The notes under the pieces: model-generated
Database searches by the model: none
What the model was told of the DNA's origin: nothing
What the model saw: only the letters and a program-made list of their open reading frames with translations
Origin: Apricaphanius iberus
Lineage: Eukaryota; Chordata; Actinopteri; Cyprinodontiformes; Aphaniidae
Direction of reading: 5' to 3'
Assembly: GCA_028564705.1 (NCBI GenBank)
Contig: JAPXFQ010002813.1
Location: 1,736,001-1,800,000, forward strand
Length of the DNA stretch: 64,000 nucleotides
Position numbers and translations under genes: made by a program
Shown here: in pieces, positions 32,004-44,801 of the stretch
Layout of the letters: every line of letters starts with the position of its first letter
Position numbering within the stretch: the first letter of the stretch is position 1

Positions 32004-34786
32004 GTGACGTTGGAAGGATTTTTGCTTTTGATTTTTCACTTTTGCTCATTTGTTATGATGCATAGCCATGGCAATAAGGTGGTTTACAGCCGGGAGCAGC
32101 TGATTAACATGGCAAAAACTGAGATTATACTTCAACTGAAGCCACAAATCCCTGAAGAGTTGAAAAGGAGGAGGCGTGGGTGCAGGGCAGGATTGAAAAG
32201 GAGACAGAGAAGGAGGAAATTCAAACCATCTCTTCAATCAATCATAATGGGAAACGTGAGATCTCTAGCTAACAAAATGGATGAACTACAAGCCCTGACA
32301 AGGTCTCAGCCTGAGTATCGTCAATGCAGTGTTATGTGCTTCACTGAGACGTGGCTACAGGATCATATCCCCGACTCCAACGTCTCTTTGATTGGCTTTC
32401 TGACCGTAAGAGCAGACAGAGATCTGAAGAGAAGTGGGAAAAGAAAAGGAGGTGGAATAGCAGTGCTTGTCAACAATAGATGGTGTCATCCAGGACATGT
32501 TACTGTGAAGGTTAGTCTCTGCCGCCCAGATATTGAACTCTTGGTAGTTAATTTACGTCCATATTATTTACCAAGAGAGTTCACCAGTGTCATTTTGGCA
32601 GTTGTTTATATTCCACCTTCAGCCGTTGCCGACCATGTGATGTGATGCATGTGATGTCATCAATTCTGTTGTTGCTAATCTACAGACCCAACACCCTATC
32701 GCATTTGTGGCAATATCTGGTGATTTTAATCATGCCTCGCTCTCTTCTACACTTCCAACATTTCAACAGTTTGTCAGCTGCTCCACAAGAGAAAACAAGA
32801 CCTTGGATTTGTTTTATGCAAATGTAAAGGATGCTTATATGTCCAAACCAAGACCTCCGCTAGGACAATCAGATCACAATCTTGTCTTTCTCTACTCAGA
32901 ATATTAACCACTTGTTCAAAGGCAACCTCCGACAAAGAGAACTGTTAAAAAATGGTCAAATGAAGCTGAAGAAGCCCTGCAGGGTTGTTTTGAGTCCACA
33001 GACTGGATGACTCTTTGCCAGCCACATGGAGAGGACATAAATGCCATGACTGGGTGTGTGACTGAATACATAAACTTCTGTGTGGACAACATGGTCCCCT
33101 CCAGAACAGTGACATGCTTCCCTAATAATAAACCATGGATCACCAGTGAGCTGAAGGAACTGCTGAAAAAGAAAAAAAGAGCCTTCAATGAGGGAGATAG
33201 GGAGTTATAGAGAAGTATACAGAAGCAACTAAAAGTCAAGATCAGAGACAGCAAGGAGGCTTACAGGAAGAAGCTGGAGAACAAACTACAGAGGAACAAT
33301 ATAAGATATGTCTGGTCTGGAATGAAAAATATCACAGGCTTTAAGCACAGGAAGGACTGGATAGATGGAAGTGTGGATAGTTCCAATGAACTGAACACAT
33401 TCTTCAATAGGTTCAGTTCAGGAACAAGCTCAACATCCTCGTCTCCTGTTTCCATCCAGAGAGACATCTGACTCTCCTCTGACCCACATCTCTCCTGTCA
33501 CACCTCAGATGTTTTAACTTCCACCTCAGTCATGAACTCTTCTTCTTCCACAACTTTGTCTTTGACCAAGTCAGGAGATTCCGTTACCCCCTTTACCTCA
33601 CCTGCCCACTTATCGTTTTCTAAAAGTCAGGTGAAGAGGCAGTTGGAGAAACTGAACCGGAACAAGGCTGCTGGTCCAGATGGTGTCAGCCCTAGAGTCC
33701 TGAAGACCTGTGCAGAGCAGCTCTGTGGGATTCTGCAGCACCTATTCAACCTTAGCCTGAACCAAGAGAAGGTTCCAGTGTTGTGGAAGACATCCTGCCT
33801 TGTTCCAGTACCAAAGAAAACTCACCCATCAGTCATCAATGACTACAGACCTGTTGCCCTGACATCCCACATCATGAAGGTCCTGGAGAGACTCTTGTTG
33901 CCCCACCTGAGTAAGCAAACTAGAACCTATCAGGACCCCCTGCAGTTTGCTTATCGCCATGGTGTTGGTGTTGAAGATGCCATCATCAACCTGCTTCAAC
34001 CAACCCACTGTCATCTGGACAAAGCAGGCAGCACTGTGAGAATCATGTTCTTTGATTTCTCCAGTGCATTTAACACAATTCAGCCTGATTTACTTTGTCA
34101 GAAACTCCTGAAGACACAGGTAGAGGCCTCAACAATCAGCTGGATCAATGACTACCTGACAAACAGACCACAGTTTGTGAGACTGAAGGATTGTATGTCA
34201 AACCAGCTGATCAGCAGCACAGGAGCACCACAAGGGACTGTACTCTCACCATTCCTTTTCACTCTGTACACTTCAGACTTCCAGTATAAGACAGAGACCT
34301 GTCATTTGCAGAAATACTCAGACGACTCTGCAACTGTCGGGTGTATCAGAGATAGAGAAGAAGCTGAATACAGAGAGCTGGTGAGAAGCTTTGTGGCATG
34401 GTGTGGAGACAATCATCTTACCTTGAATGTGAACAAAACAAAGGAGATGATTTCAGAAGAAACAGAGACAAGTCAAAGACTGTCTCCATCATGGGAGAAG
34501 AAGTGGAGGTGGTTGAGAAGTACAAATACCTCGGAGTTCACCTGGACAATAGACTGGACTGGAGAATCAACAGTGAAGCCGTCTACAAAAAGGGACGGAG
34601 CAGACTGTACTTTCTGAGGAAGCTGAGGTATTTCAAGATTTGCAGCAAGATGCTGCAAATCTTCTACAAGTCTGTGGTGGAGAGTGTCATCTCTTCGTCC
34701 ATGATCTGTTGGGGTAACAGCATCAGAGCCAGGGACTTAAAACGGCTCAATAACCTGATACAGAAGGCTGGTTCTGTTATGGGGAC
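32004..34786 (+). pseudogene. Rex1-A ORF, endonuclease and reverse transcriptase (broken)
   Basis: Pieces in order are: an arginine-rich stretch (KRRRRGCRAGLKRRQRRR); endonuclease with GNVRSLANKMDE and CFTETWLQDH at 32004-32645; then, after a frame change, GDFNHA and QSDHNLVF at 32707-32907; the NKPWITSELKELLKKKKRAF linker at 33007-33210; reverse transcriptase at 33532-34617 with NDYRPVALTS, FFDFSSAFNTIQP and GAPQGTVLSPFLFTLY; and the C-terminal domain at 34398-34786 in another frame (YKYLGVHLDNRLDW). The active-site motif reads KYSDDS in place of the usual F/YADD. At least four frame changes or stops make it dead. Confidence 0.85.
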
Positions 34787-34798
34787 GACTGATCTAAG

Positions 34799-37734
34799 AT
34801 GGCGCCGCGGATGGACGCCTCGGTACTTCGCTCCCTAGTACTTGATACAATTTTACTTTTTTGCGTAGTTTTCTGCACTCCCTCTGCTATTAAAATGAGC
34901 AGAGAGGAAATCCTACAAATAGGACTATCCAGTGCCGGACTTTTTTCACCGGTTTTTAATCAACCAGACTACTTTATGGAGATTCTGACTGGAGGAGCAG
35001 CAGCGCTCTGTGGATTTAGACGGAGACGCCGGCGTGGTAAAAGAGCTGGTGTGCTCGTTAAATTGCGACAGCGGGGATTACGCACCGCTCTCCCATCCAT
35101 ACACCTGGGGAACGTTCGCTCTCTGCCTAACAAAATGGATGAATTGCTCCTTCTCCTATCCAAGAACTCAGACTTTCGTCGTTCTGCCGCCTTTTGCTTC
35201 ACTGAAACCTGGTCCAGTGAACACATCCCGGACAGCGCACTACAGCTGCCGCGCTTCCAGCTGTTCCGAGCGGACCGCTGCGCGGAACTGTCTGGGAAGT
35301 CAAAGGGAGGAGGAACGTGTTTCTACATTAACGAAGGTTGGTGTACAGATGTCACAGTGTTAAAGAAGACATGCAGCCCTCACCTAGAGTCTTTTTTCAT
35401 AAACTGTAAACCATTTTATTCACCGCGGGAGTTCGCCTCGTTTGTGCTGGTCGCTGTATACATTCCACCGCAGGCGTGTGTAACGGAGGCGTTACATCAC
35501 CTCGCCGACCAGATCACAGACGTGGAGAAAACTCACCCGGACTCTCTGCTAATCATTCTCGGGGATTTTAATAGAGCAAATCTCAAACTTGAACTGCCTA
35601 AATATAGACAACACGTGACGTGTCCCACCAGGGACATGAACACTTTGGACCACTGCTACACCACAATAAAGAATGCATATCGCTCTGTCCCCCGTGCTGC
35701 TTTGGGACTTTCTGACCACTGCCTGGTCCACCTCATCCCATCTTACAAGCAGAAGCTGAAATCTGCTAAGCCTGTAGTAAGAACTGTAAAGAGATGGACA
35801 GATGAGTCAAAGATGCAGTTACAGGCCTGCTTTGACTGCACTGACTGGAGCGTCTTTGAAGCAGCAGCCTCAGACCTGGACGAACTGACTGACACTGTGA
35901 CATCTTACATCAGCTTTTGTGAGGACATGTGTGTGCAGACCAAAACCTTCTGCACGTTCAACAACAACAAACCATGGTTCACTGCAGAACTGAGACGGCT
36001 ACGCCAGGACAAGGAGGAGGCCTACAGGAGTGGGGATCGGGACCTGTACAAGCAGGCCAGGAACAAGCTGACAAAGGAGATCAAGGCAGGAAAAAGAATC
36101 TACAGCCAAAAACTGAGGGAGCGTTTTTCTGCCAACGACTCTTCTGCAGTTTGGAAGGGCCTGCAGACCATTACCAACTACAGGAGACCATCCCCCCACC
36201 CTGTGGGGAGCCCCCGCCTGGCTGAGGACCTCAATGACTTTTTCTCCAGGTTTGAAACAACTTTCACACCTTCCACCTCCCCCACCATCTCCATCACAAA
36301 AGGCCTAGCATCACCCCAAACCATCCCCATACCTGACCCCCTGCCTGCGCTGACGATCTGTGAACAGGATGTGCGCCAACTATTTCAGAGACAGAGGATT
36401 AAGAAGGCATCAGGTCCTGATGGAGTGTCTCCGTCCTGTCTGAAAGTCTGTGCTGACCAGCTGGCTCCCATCTTCACTCAGATCTTCAATAACTCCCTGG
36501 AGCTGTGTGAGGTCCCCTCCTGCCTCAAACGCTCCACCATCATCCCGGTTCCCAAGAAGTCCCCTGTCACAGGATTAAATGACTACAGACCAGTTGCCCT
36601 GACATCTGTGGTCATGAAATCCTTTGAGCGACTGGTGCTGTCCCACCTGAAGGAAATCACGGATCCCCTGCTAGACCCCCTGCAGTTCGCCTATAGAGCA
36701 AACAGGTCAGTGGATGATGCAGTCAACATGGCTCTCCACTACATCCTGCAACACCTAGACTCTGCAGGTACCTACGCTCGGGTCCTGTTTGTGGACTTCA
36801 GCTCTGCATTTAACACCATCGTCCCAGAGCTCCTCCACCAAAAACTGTCCCAGCTCACCGTGCCTCCCTCCACCTGTCAGTGGATTACCAGTTTCCTGAC
36901 TGACAGGAGGCAGCAGGTGAAACTGGGTAACTTCATATCCAGCACCCGGTCCCTCAGCATCGGCGCCCCCCAGGGATGTGTTCTCTCCCCACTGCTTTTC
37001 TCCCTTTACACCACTGATTGCACGTCAAGAGACCCTTCTGTGAAACTCCTGAAGTTTGCAGATGACACCACCGTCATTGGACTCATCCGTGACGGCGACG
37101 AGTCTGCATACAGAAGGGAGGTGGAACAGCTGGTCCTCTGGTGCAGTCAGAACCACCTGGAGCTAAACCCGCTCAAAACTGTGGAGATGACAGTCGACTT
37201 CAGGAAGAGACCCCCTCAACATCTCCTCTCATAATCACCAACAGGCCAGTCCCCACAGTAGAGTCTTTCAGGTTCCTAGGATCCACCATCACACGGGACC
37301 TGAAGTGGACCTCCCACATTGACTCTATAAGGAAGAAGGCCCAGCAAAGGCTGTACTTTCTGCGTCAGCTCAGAAAGTTCAACCTGCCTCAGGAACTGCT
37401 GACCATATTCTACACAGCAATAGTCCAGTCTGTCCTGACCTCATCCATCTCTGTCTGGTTCGGATCCGCCACCAGGCAAGACAGGGACAGACTGCAGAGA
37501 ACAGTCAGGTCCTCAGAGAGGATCATAGGTACTGATCTTCCCTCCATTGAGGACCTTTTCCGGGCCAGGGTCAGGAAGCGGGCCAGAAAAATCACCACTG
37601 ACCCCTCACACCCTGGCCACAATCTGTTTAGGCTCCTCCCCTCAGGCCGGCGTTACAGAGCGCTGTACGCCAAAACCACCCGACACAAGAACAGTTTCTT
37701 CCCCCAGGCTGTCGCTCTGATGAACTCTGAATAG
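34799..37734 (+). CDS. Rex1-B ORF, endonuclease/reverse transcriptase, one frameshift
   Basis: The first frame, 34799-37234 (811 codons), begins MAPRMDASVL with a hydrophobic stretch and an Arg-rich patch (RRRRRRGKR). The APE endonuclease shows Glu136 in FTETW, GDFN at 255-258 and SDH at 305-307. Reverse transcriptase shows NDYRPVALTSVVMKSFERL, VDFSSAFNT, GAPQGCVLSP and the active site FADD at 753-756. The frame slips once between about 37205 and 37225, and the C-terminal domain continues in the -1 frame to 37734 (RFLGSTITRDLKW, QRLYFLRQLRKF, LLPSGRRYRALYAKT). All catalytic motifs are present. Apart from that slip it looks intact, so it is a recent insertion. Confidence 0.88.
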
Positions 37735-38006
37735 TCACAGAGTGTGTGTCCACTCACATGAACAATAAACTAAAACTCTGCACTGCTGTATATACTTACT
37801 GTATATACTTACTGTACAATAACCCTGGTTTGGTGTATATATTATCCTTTATTTTTATTTATTTATTTATTTATTTTTTTTTATTTTTTTTTTCCGTTTT
37901 TTAATTTCACTTATTTAAGTTCTGTACTGGAGAGAAAAGTTGCCGGAGTCAAATTCCTTGTATGTGTCATACTTGGCCATTAAAGCTGATTCTGATTCTG
38001 ATTCTG
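37735..38006 (+). other. Rex1-B 3' UTR
   Basis: Contains a doubled 'actgtatatactt' unit, a (TTTA)n tract with a T-rich run at about 37850-37905, and the GATTCT tail. Confidence 0.7.
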
Positions 38007-38299
38007 TGGAACAACTGGAGATAATGATGTAAAGAAGGATTCTTCATAAAATTAAAAAGATCATGGACAACCCTGAGCATCCTCTGCATGAGACAGTCCT
38101 ACAGCAACAGAGTATCTTCGGTCGGAGGCTTCTTCAGTTTCGCTGCTACACAGACCGCTACAGGAAATCCTTTCTCCCCACAGCCATCATGGTCTACAAC
38201 AATTCCTTGTAAAATTAATTAATGAGCTACAACAACAATTAATTTATCTCTGGGATCAATAAAGAATTGTAGAATTTTGAATTTTGAATTTGAATTGTC

Positions 38300-41200
38300 A
38301 CTCATCCACATATAAAATCAAGCCCCAGCAGAGTTCATTCAATCGAACCTAGGTTTTCAGGCGGACCAAAGTTAAATTTTTTGGTCTGCATCAAAGTTTG
38401 ATTGCACATTCACACCTCCACAAATTATTTGGACTTCATGGGCAAGTGAATTCGAATAAAGCGACCTTAAGAGCCTAAACCGGCTCTACAGTCTCATTTC
38501 AAATGAAACAAACTCTGCTGCTGTTTCATTGCATATTTGAATGGGAGGCCAACCGGGACCTCCTCAAAAGGCAGCGGTGGGCCTTAGAGTCACCGCTAGG
38601 CCTTCAGTGACCTCCTACATAGTCCACCGTTAATTAATACACCTCATAATACCATCTATAGGATATGAGAGGCTGTGAAACCATACAGAATCAGACTTAC
38701 ACAATACATCACCCTTAATAGGCTACTCAAGCGACAGTTCCGGATTATTGAAAATGAATAAACTCACATTTACAAGTATGGGTTGGAAATTAAGATCACG
38801 GATGCTGTCAAATCTCAAAGATAAAAAATGATTCTAAAATATTACTCAAGAAAGTTTAAATAATTCCACCAAAGTATGACATGTGAATTTAAACTAATTT
38901 GATAACATGTTATCTTAGGAATTAGTGTTTAAGTTTTAGTTGGTTCTTTTTTTATTTAGTTTAAATTATCTTTAGTTTATTATTTGGCATTCCATTATTT
39001 TGGCACTTCCTTATCTCTTTTTTTCTCCTTCTTGTCCTTAGATGTCTTACATGTTCATTTTTCGGTGTTTTACCTTTTATGTTTCCTTGGTTAAGCATTC
39101 CTTATTAGTTCCCCTTAATAATCTTATTGTTAGTTAGTTTCTACTTTCTCATTTATGATAGTTTTCTGTTTTCCTCCCCTGTTTAGTACGTTCTGTTTCC
39201 ATCTGCCATACACTCCTTGTTTTCCCCTGTCTTTGTCAGTTACTTGTCTCCAGCTGTTCCCTGTCTTACTGATTACCTTCCCATTGTTAAATCAACCATT
39301 GAAAGGTTGTCTATGGAAAATTTACACCCTTTAAAAAGCTACATTAAAAAAAAAAGAATGCATCCACTGGGCTTTTAGAGGGGTGCAGAATGAAAGTACA
39401 AAATGTCAATGACAATTTATATTTGAATAACAATATAAAAAAATGTATATTTAAATTGGGCTCGACAATGGCATTATGTTAACATCTACCAGTCAGCAGC
39501 AGCCGCAGGTTGCGGGTTGACAGATACAGTCTCTATGATCCAACAATATGTTCAGAGACCCGGAGATATTGTTATCCGTCTCAGGAGAGGAGTGACCGCA
39601 GAAGAACCGAAACTAGAGTGGTTTTAGGCGAAGCCTACACTAGATGGACCGACAGAAAATGTTTCCATGGCATCAAACACACTTTCAAAGACTTTACTCC
39701 TGGATCGGTAAACTAGCTCATTTGCGAACTTTGCTAACCTGTTAATTAAACTCTCTCTTATATTTCTGAACCATACAAATTTGGTTCTATGACTGTGACA
39801 TTACGTCACAAGTATGAAGGTAGATATGTGCACAGCAGCACATTCGAGAAGTTGTGTTCACTGACTTGTGGTTGTAGTGGGAAAATAGACTTGTGGTTAA
39901 AACGTTTTAGGCAGTTTGTACTTTCTTTTCTACAACTTAAAATGCAAAGCAAAATTGCAGGTGAAATTTTACACATACTCATTTGATACAGGTGAAAATT
40001 CAGCTGTACAAGTTCGGATTTAATGTGGAACTTCCCACGTCGCAATACACAGATGTACGCATCCAAAATACAAGCTCAGCTTTAAAATACAAGCATGCTG
40101 ATTCTACTTACAGACGTGCAGATCAATTTACAGATGTGTGGATCCAAATTACAACCGCGGATCTTTTGAAACATATATTCCTTCATAACAAGCCTTGAGA
40201 GGAAATATCTACAAATCCACAAAGTTATAGAAAGCATCTCTAAGAGTAAAAAATTGAGCAAAATGAGGAACTAGCTTTAAAAAAGGTGTGCAGTGTAAAT
40301 GAGTTTTTTTGACTCACACCAGTGTTTTGTTTTTTGTTTTTTTGCAATTTAATTCACTGACTGTTAAATGAAAATAAATAGTTTCAAAAGGTTTCTTTTA
40401 GAAGATTTTGTTATGGGCGTTTGAATTTGTTTTACTCCAAATGTACTGCACCAAGTGGGGCAAAAATATGAGAGCAAGAATTTTATAGTTTGTGACTTGT
40501 AAAACAGAACCTATGCACTAGCTACCATGAAGAATTTGTGAAGATAGCTTGTGTCTGTGAGCAACAAAAAAGTATACACAAGTTATTTTATTAAACACCT
40601 ACAAAGGTATGCGGATGTAAATCTTCTACAGAATTGTCCGTTGTTTTTTGTTTGTTTTCATCATTCCATATATTTTCCTTTATTGTTGAATATAAAAAAA
40701 GGAAATCCTGATAATTATAAAAATATTATTTAATATTTTTTTAGCTATGTTAATATTGTTAGGTAGTTTCTGTCCTTCTCTACAAACAACAGACCACACA
40801 TTGTCTAGGAGAGGTGACTTAAAGATTTGGTTGTGAGGAGTTGTAAATATGTAATAAATTTTCATTGCAGTTGAAAATTGTTGATAACCAGATTTCAGAC
40901 ATGTATATAATTCTTCAAATTCTATAGAAATAGCATAAATGCTCAAACTTAAAGAATTAAAGCAAGATCTTGAAAAGGCTCCCAATCGCAGGTCTGCTTT
41001 TATTTAAGCGTTTTAAACTGAGCATCAAAGTTGTAAAATACAAAAATTAAGAGCATTTTCATTATACACAGAGCACAAAATTTTGTTTTATATAGGCTGT
41101 GTTCCCTTAAGTTGAACACCATACACCTAATTAAAGTATTCCACATGTCTGCTTGTTTGCTTTTGCCGAGCAAAACTTGAGAGTCCACTTTTTCTATCTC

Positions 41201-42702
41201 TTTGTGTGTGTGTGCCTGTGTGTGCGTGCACACGTGTGTGTGTGCAGTGTTTCATCCTAGTTGGGTCGAGCCAAGGGCCCATCTGGCTCCTGTAAGGGCC
41301 TGTGCTTCACGGTACCTCATCCTGATTCATGGCGCGATGGACAGCTTCAGCTGCTATCCCACTTCCAGCGTTTTACATCCCATACGTGTACACTCGGCAT
41401 ACCTCCCAGCTCTCTCCAGTCTCCCACAGCTTAACGAACTCTACGGAGACACAATATTTCTCTAAGTGGGAAAAAAAATGTTGGACAATGTTTACATCTG
41501 TCTCTGTCAATCTGTTCTAGGTCTTGGAGTTTTCTCTCTTTTCAGCTACTTTCTCTCAAGGATTACCAATTTATGTTATATAGTGTCATTAGGGCAGCTT
41601 GCAACCATTCCCTCTATGTGTTGTTTTGCCTTTCTGTCCTTTTTTAATACACTCTGCATCTTCATTACTCACTTTCTGTTGCTGTCTTTTCGACTTTCAC
41701 ACTGACTGTGATCTAACCACAATTACAGAATTGCAAAGTTGTTCTCATACTGTGGGCCAAACCTCACAATGCTGGCTGTGTGGGGCTTTGGCGATTCCAT
41801 TGCACAATCCGGGGCCACTCGTGAAGTCTTGGATATGCACTCATTGCAGCGGCGCAGTCAATCACAAAGCAACACCATACAGTTCATTAGAAGACAAAGG
41901 GAAATAACCTGCATGAGTTATGACCAGAATTGGACTGGATTGATATCTGCTTCTGTTGTGGTAGTTTAACTGCCTTGGTTTTATGCGCTGCATTACCTTT
42001 ACTGCTCCAAGCAGAAAGTGAATGTTATTTGATAATATTTGTTATACACCACATATAAGCTAATACACATAGGCTACCATTATGAACTCATGGGTCTTCT
42101 GCAAAAAAAATATATTTTTTTAATAACATAAAGAACAACAAAAGATTGTATTCAAAGCAAGTCTTGTTTTTGTTTGTTTTTTACAAAAAAAGTACAAATG
42201 ACTTGACAAAGAAATCATTTAAAAAATGCTAATTTGCATTTAAACAAGTAGAAGGAATTTTAATTTGCTTTTAGGGAATCTCTTTTTGAAATTTCCTTGA
42301 GTTGAATCTGAAATATTACAGCTTAAATTTGGCATGGCTAGGTATTTTAAGTTTTGAACTTGAGATGATAAAATAAATACTCAGTGATATCGCCCTTTCT
42401 TGTATAGAGTCTTTAAATCAGCCACGAGTTTAAGATTCATTTGCCAGCGATGGTATTACTCTGGACAATATATTTGAGGGACACTCTTTGCTGATTGGAC
42501 AAGGAAAAAAAAAAGACATTTGCACGTCAAACAAAAATATTTTTTAATGCTGATGAAACTCTCCTTGCGCCATACTACCCTGGGCAGAGAGCCACGTCAC
42601 TCTTATCAAAAACCTCCCCTTCATAAAGGCAGTGTATAATATAGGAAACTTTATGATTGCTTGATTGGAACCGGCTATGATACTCTTCATATTGGCATAT
42701 TT
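38300..42702. other. Unassigned sequence, possible LTR remnant and lost transposon
   Basis: The T-rich block 38920-39310, with 'ttttcctcccctgtttag', resembles fish Gypsy LTR U3 regions but has no clear ends. At 39510-39716 a 68-codon frame contains GEAYTRWTD, which looks like debris of a transposon protein I cannot name. Frames at 41202-41970 have no motif. A (TG)n-like tract lies at 41202-41245. Confidence 0.35.
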
Positions 42703-43552
42703 ACAGTGGATATAAAATGTTTACACAACCCTGTTCAAATGCTAGGTTTTTGTCATGTAAAAAAAGACAGCAAGATAAATAATTTCCTAACTTTTTTCCA
42801 CCCTTAATGTAACCTATCATTTGTACAACTCAGTTGAAAAACAAACAGAAATCTTTAAGGAAGGTGAGGTGAAAATCGACAACTTAGATAATGTAGTTGC
42901 ATAAGTGTGCACCCCATTTTATAACTGGGGATGTGGCTTTGTTCAAATATAACCAATTACATTCAAACTCATGTTGAACTGGAGTCAGCACACACCTGTC
43001 ACCAATTAAAGTGCTCTGATCAACCGCAGATAACGTTCAGCTGTTCTAGTAGGCTTTTCCTGACATTTTTGTAGTCACATCTTCCAGCACAAACCATGGT
43101 CCACAAAATCTTTTGAAGCATCAGAGGGATCATATTATTTAAAGATATCAGTCTGGTGAGCACTACAAAATAATCAAATATACCATGGAACACAGGGAAG
43201 ATCGACATCATCAAGTGGAGAAAATATGGCACAACAGTCAGATTAGTAAGGACAGGACATCTGTCCAAAACTGATGACAATACAAAAAGAAAACTAGTCA
43301 GGGAGGTTGCCAAGAGGCCGACAGCAATACTTAAGGAGCTGCAAGAATTTCTGGAAAGTACTGGCTGTGTAGTACATGTGACAACAATCTCCCTTCTTCT
43401 TGATACGTCTGGGCTGTGGGGTAGGGTGGCAAGATTGAAGCTTTATCTTACAAAGAAAAACACCCAACCCCAGCCTAATTTTGCATAAAGACATCTGAGA
43501 TCTCCCAAAACAGATGTGGGAAAACGTGTTACAGTCTGACGAAACCAAGGTT
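42703..43552 (+). pseudogene. Tc1-like DNA transposon relic (sense, 3' half lost)
   Basis: The left terminal repeat 'acagtggatataaaatgttt' with 'acacaaccctg' starts the element. Transposase debris follows from the ATG at 43096 ('ccatggtccacaaaatc'). The coding DNA then shows 'caagtggagaaaatatggca' (helix-turn-helix region) and 'gtcagggaggttgccaagag'. It breaks off right after 'cagtctgacgaaaccaagg', the S-D-E-T block that holds the first catalytic Asp. Two catalytic residues and the right repeat are therefore gone. Stops are frequent. Confidence 0.8.
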
Positions 43553-43947
43553 ATAGCAGGATCTTTGCTGACATTTTTGTACGCATGCGTGAGGGGCTGT
43601 GTGGCAGAAAGCAAACAAAATGAATGGCGGCTGTAGAGATGCAATGAACACTTCCAAGACAATTAGCAGGCAAAATCCCCGATATATAACCACTTTTACG
43701 TCTGAAAACTGGGAGAGCTTTAGAAAGAAACTTAAAATCTCTACTGACGGCAAAATAGACATTATTTAAAGCCCCTTTAGATATGTGAAAGACGTTAGTT
43801 TGACCCTAACCCATTTGCCGGTGTCCTGGCCCCAAATCCGCTGAGGAGACATTTATCTTTATTCCTAAAGCTGAGCTTTTACTCATGAAAAGTTTACGGC
43901 TTTCAGAAGTCTGAAGATTATATTGCTTCAAGGAGTGTGGCAACCTT
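43553..43947. other. Unassigned sequence
   Basis: DNA between the break of the Tc1 relic and the inverted repeat. Nothing recognised. Confidence 0.45.
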
Positions 43948-43991
43948 CAGATATCGGCCCAACTCTTCAAGGAGAGTTGGGCCGATATCTG
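43948..43991. repeat. Perfect 19-bp inverted repeat, 6-base loop
   Basis: Left arm CAGATATCGGCCCAACTCT (43948-43966), loop tcaagg, right arm its exact complement (43973-43991). It could extrude as a cruciform or fold as a stable RNA hairpin. No adjoining element explains it. Confidence 0.95.
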
Positions 43992-44801
43992 TGAAACAGA
44001 AAGCTGTGTTTGTGCTAAAAGCAGAGGTGGATAAAGCAGAAACAGCATGATTCTTATCATCGGTGGGAGATTGTCTGTAAAGCTGGTAAGTCCTCATTTA
44101 TCATCTATAATTTATCATTTATCATCGTTAATTATGTATTTATGGAAATATAGTTGTTGTTGTACAAGTTAAGTTGTCCTGTGAATTTAGTAATTCATCG
44201 GTGTCTGGTCTGCCGAAAAACCGAATATCGCTTACACAGTTCTTTTTTTTTAATCCAGTCTTGGAGAAACATGCGGTCATGTTGCAACTTTATTGATTAA
44301 ATTAGAAGCAAGTATCATTCTCAGTTTCAGGGGACTGACAGGCCACTTTCGTGTAGAGTGGAGCAATGGATCCCCCTTGTGGAGTCTGCCAGCAGGCAGG
44401 CTCGCCCTTTACTGCGCATGTGCGAAGGCCACAAGCCGCTACAAAGTCGCTCTGGAAGGAAATAGGCCTCACTCCGCTGGGGAAGTGAGCATCCATCTTC
44501 CCTCGTGCCTCTAAGTTATTATGTTTTTCAAAAATTTGCCTGGATGTGACAGTTTTGCATTGTTTATTTATTTTTGACAAAAGAATGTGTTTAAACTTGT
44601 GTTGCCACATTTTCAGACAATGTGTGTAACATGAACATAGAGCCAAGAGGGAGGAACAGCCCACCATTCGTGCGCGGGGGTTTTCTGAATGCTCTGGTCG
44701 GGCTCGCACATCCCTTCATTGCTGCAGGAGACTGTCAGGCATGACATTTTCTCTTCCGTCTACCCTTAGTGGAGGTGGGTGGTGGTGGTGGTGGCAGCTG
44801 T
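43992..44801. other. Unassigned sequence
   Basis: Contains a short (GGT)n run at about 44773-44794. The minus-strand 135-codon frame at 44302-44709 has no motif. The block 44330-44520 is GC-rich and repeat-like. Confidence 0.4.

Larger units (their letters stand above)
34787..38006 (+). mobile_element. Rex1-type LINE, copy B (nearly intact, nested in copy A)
   Basis: A full-length-looking Rex1 inserted in the C-terminal coding region of copy A, after codons for KAGSVMG. It starts with a very short leader ('ctaag') before its ATG. It ends with 'ttggccattaaagctg' and three GATTCT units at about 37990-38006, typical of CR1-group 3' microsatellite ends. Flanks 'ggacgactg' and 'ggaacaactgg' may be an imperfect target duplication. 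Confidence 0.85.
31855..38299 (+). mobile_element. Rex1-type LINE, copy A (decayed, interrupted by copy B)
   Basis: A CR1-group non-LTR element in two parts. The main part runs from about 31855 to 34786. After copy B it resumes at about 38007 with the ORF C-terminus, which reads RILHKIKKIMD then NPEHPLHE and RYRKSFLPTAIM, and ends in 'gggatcaataaagaattg' plus (AATTTTG)n at about 38299. Family assignment rests on FSSAFNT in the reverse transcriptase and RSRLYFLRKLR downstream, both landmarks of fish Rex1. Copy A is the older of the two. Confidence 0.85.
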
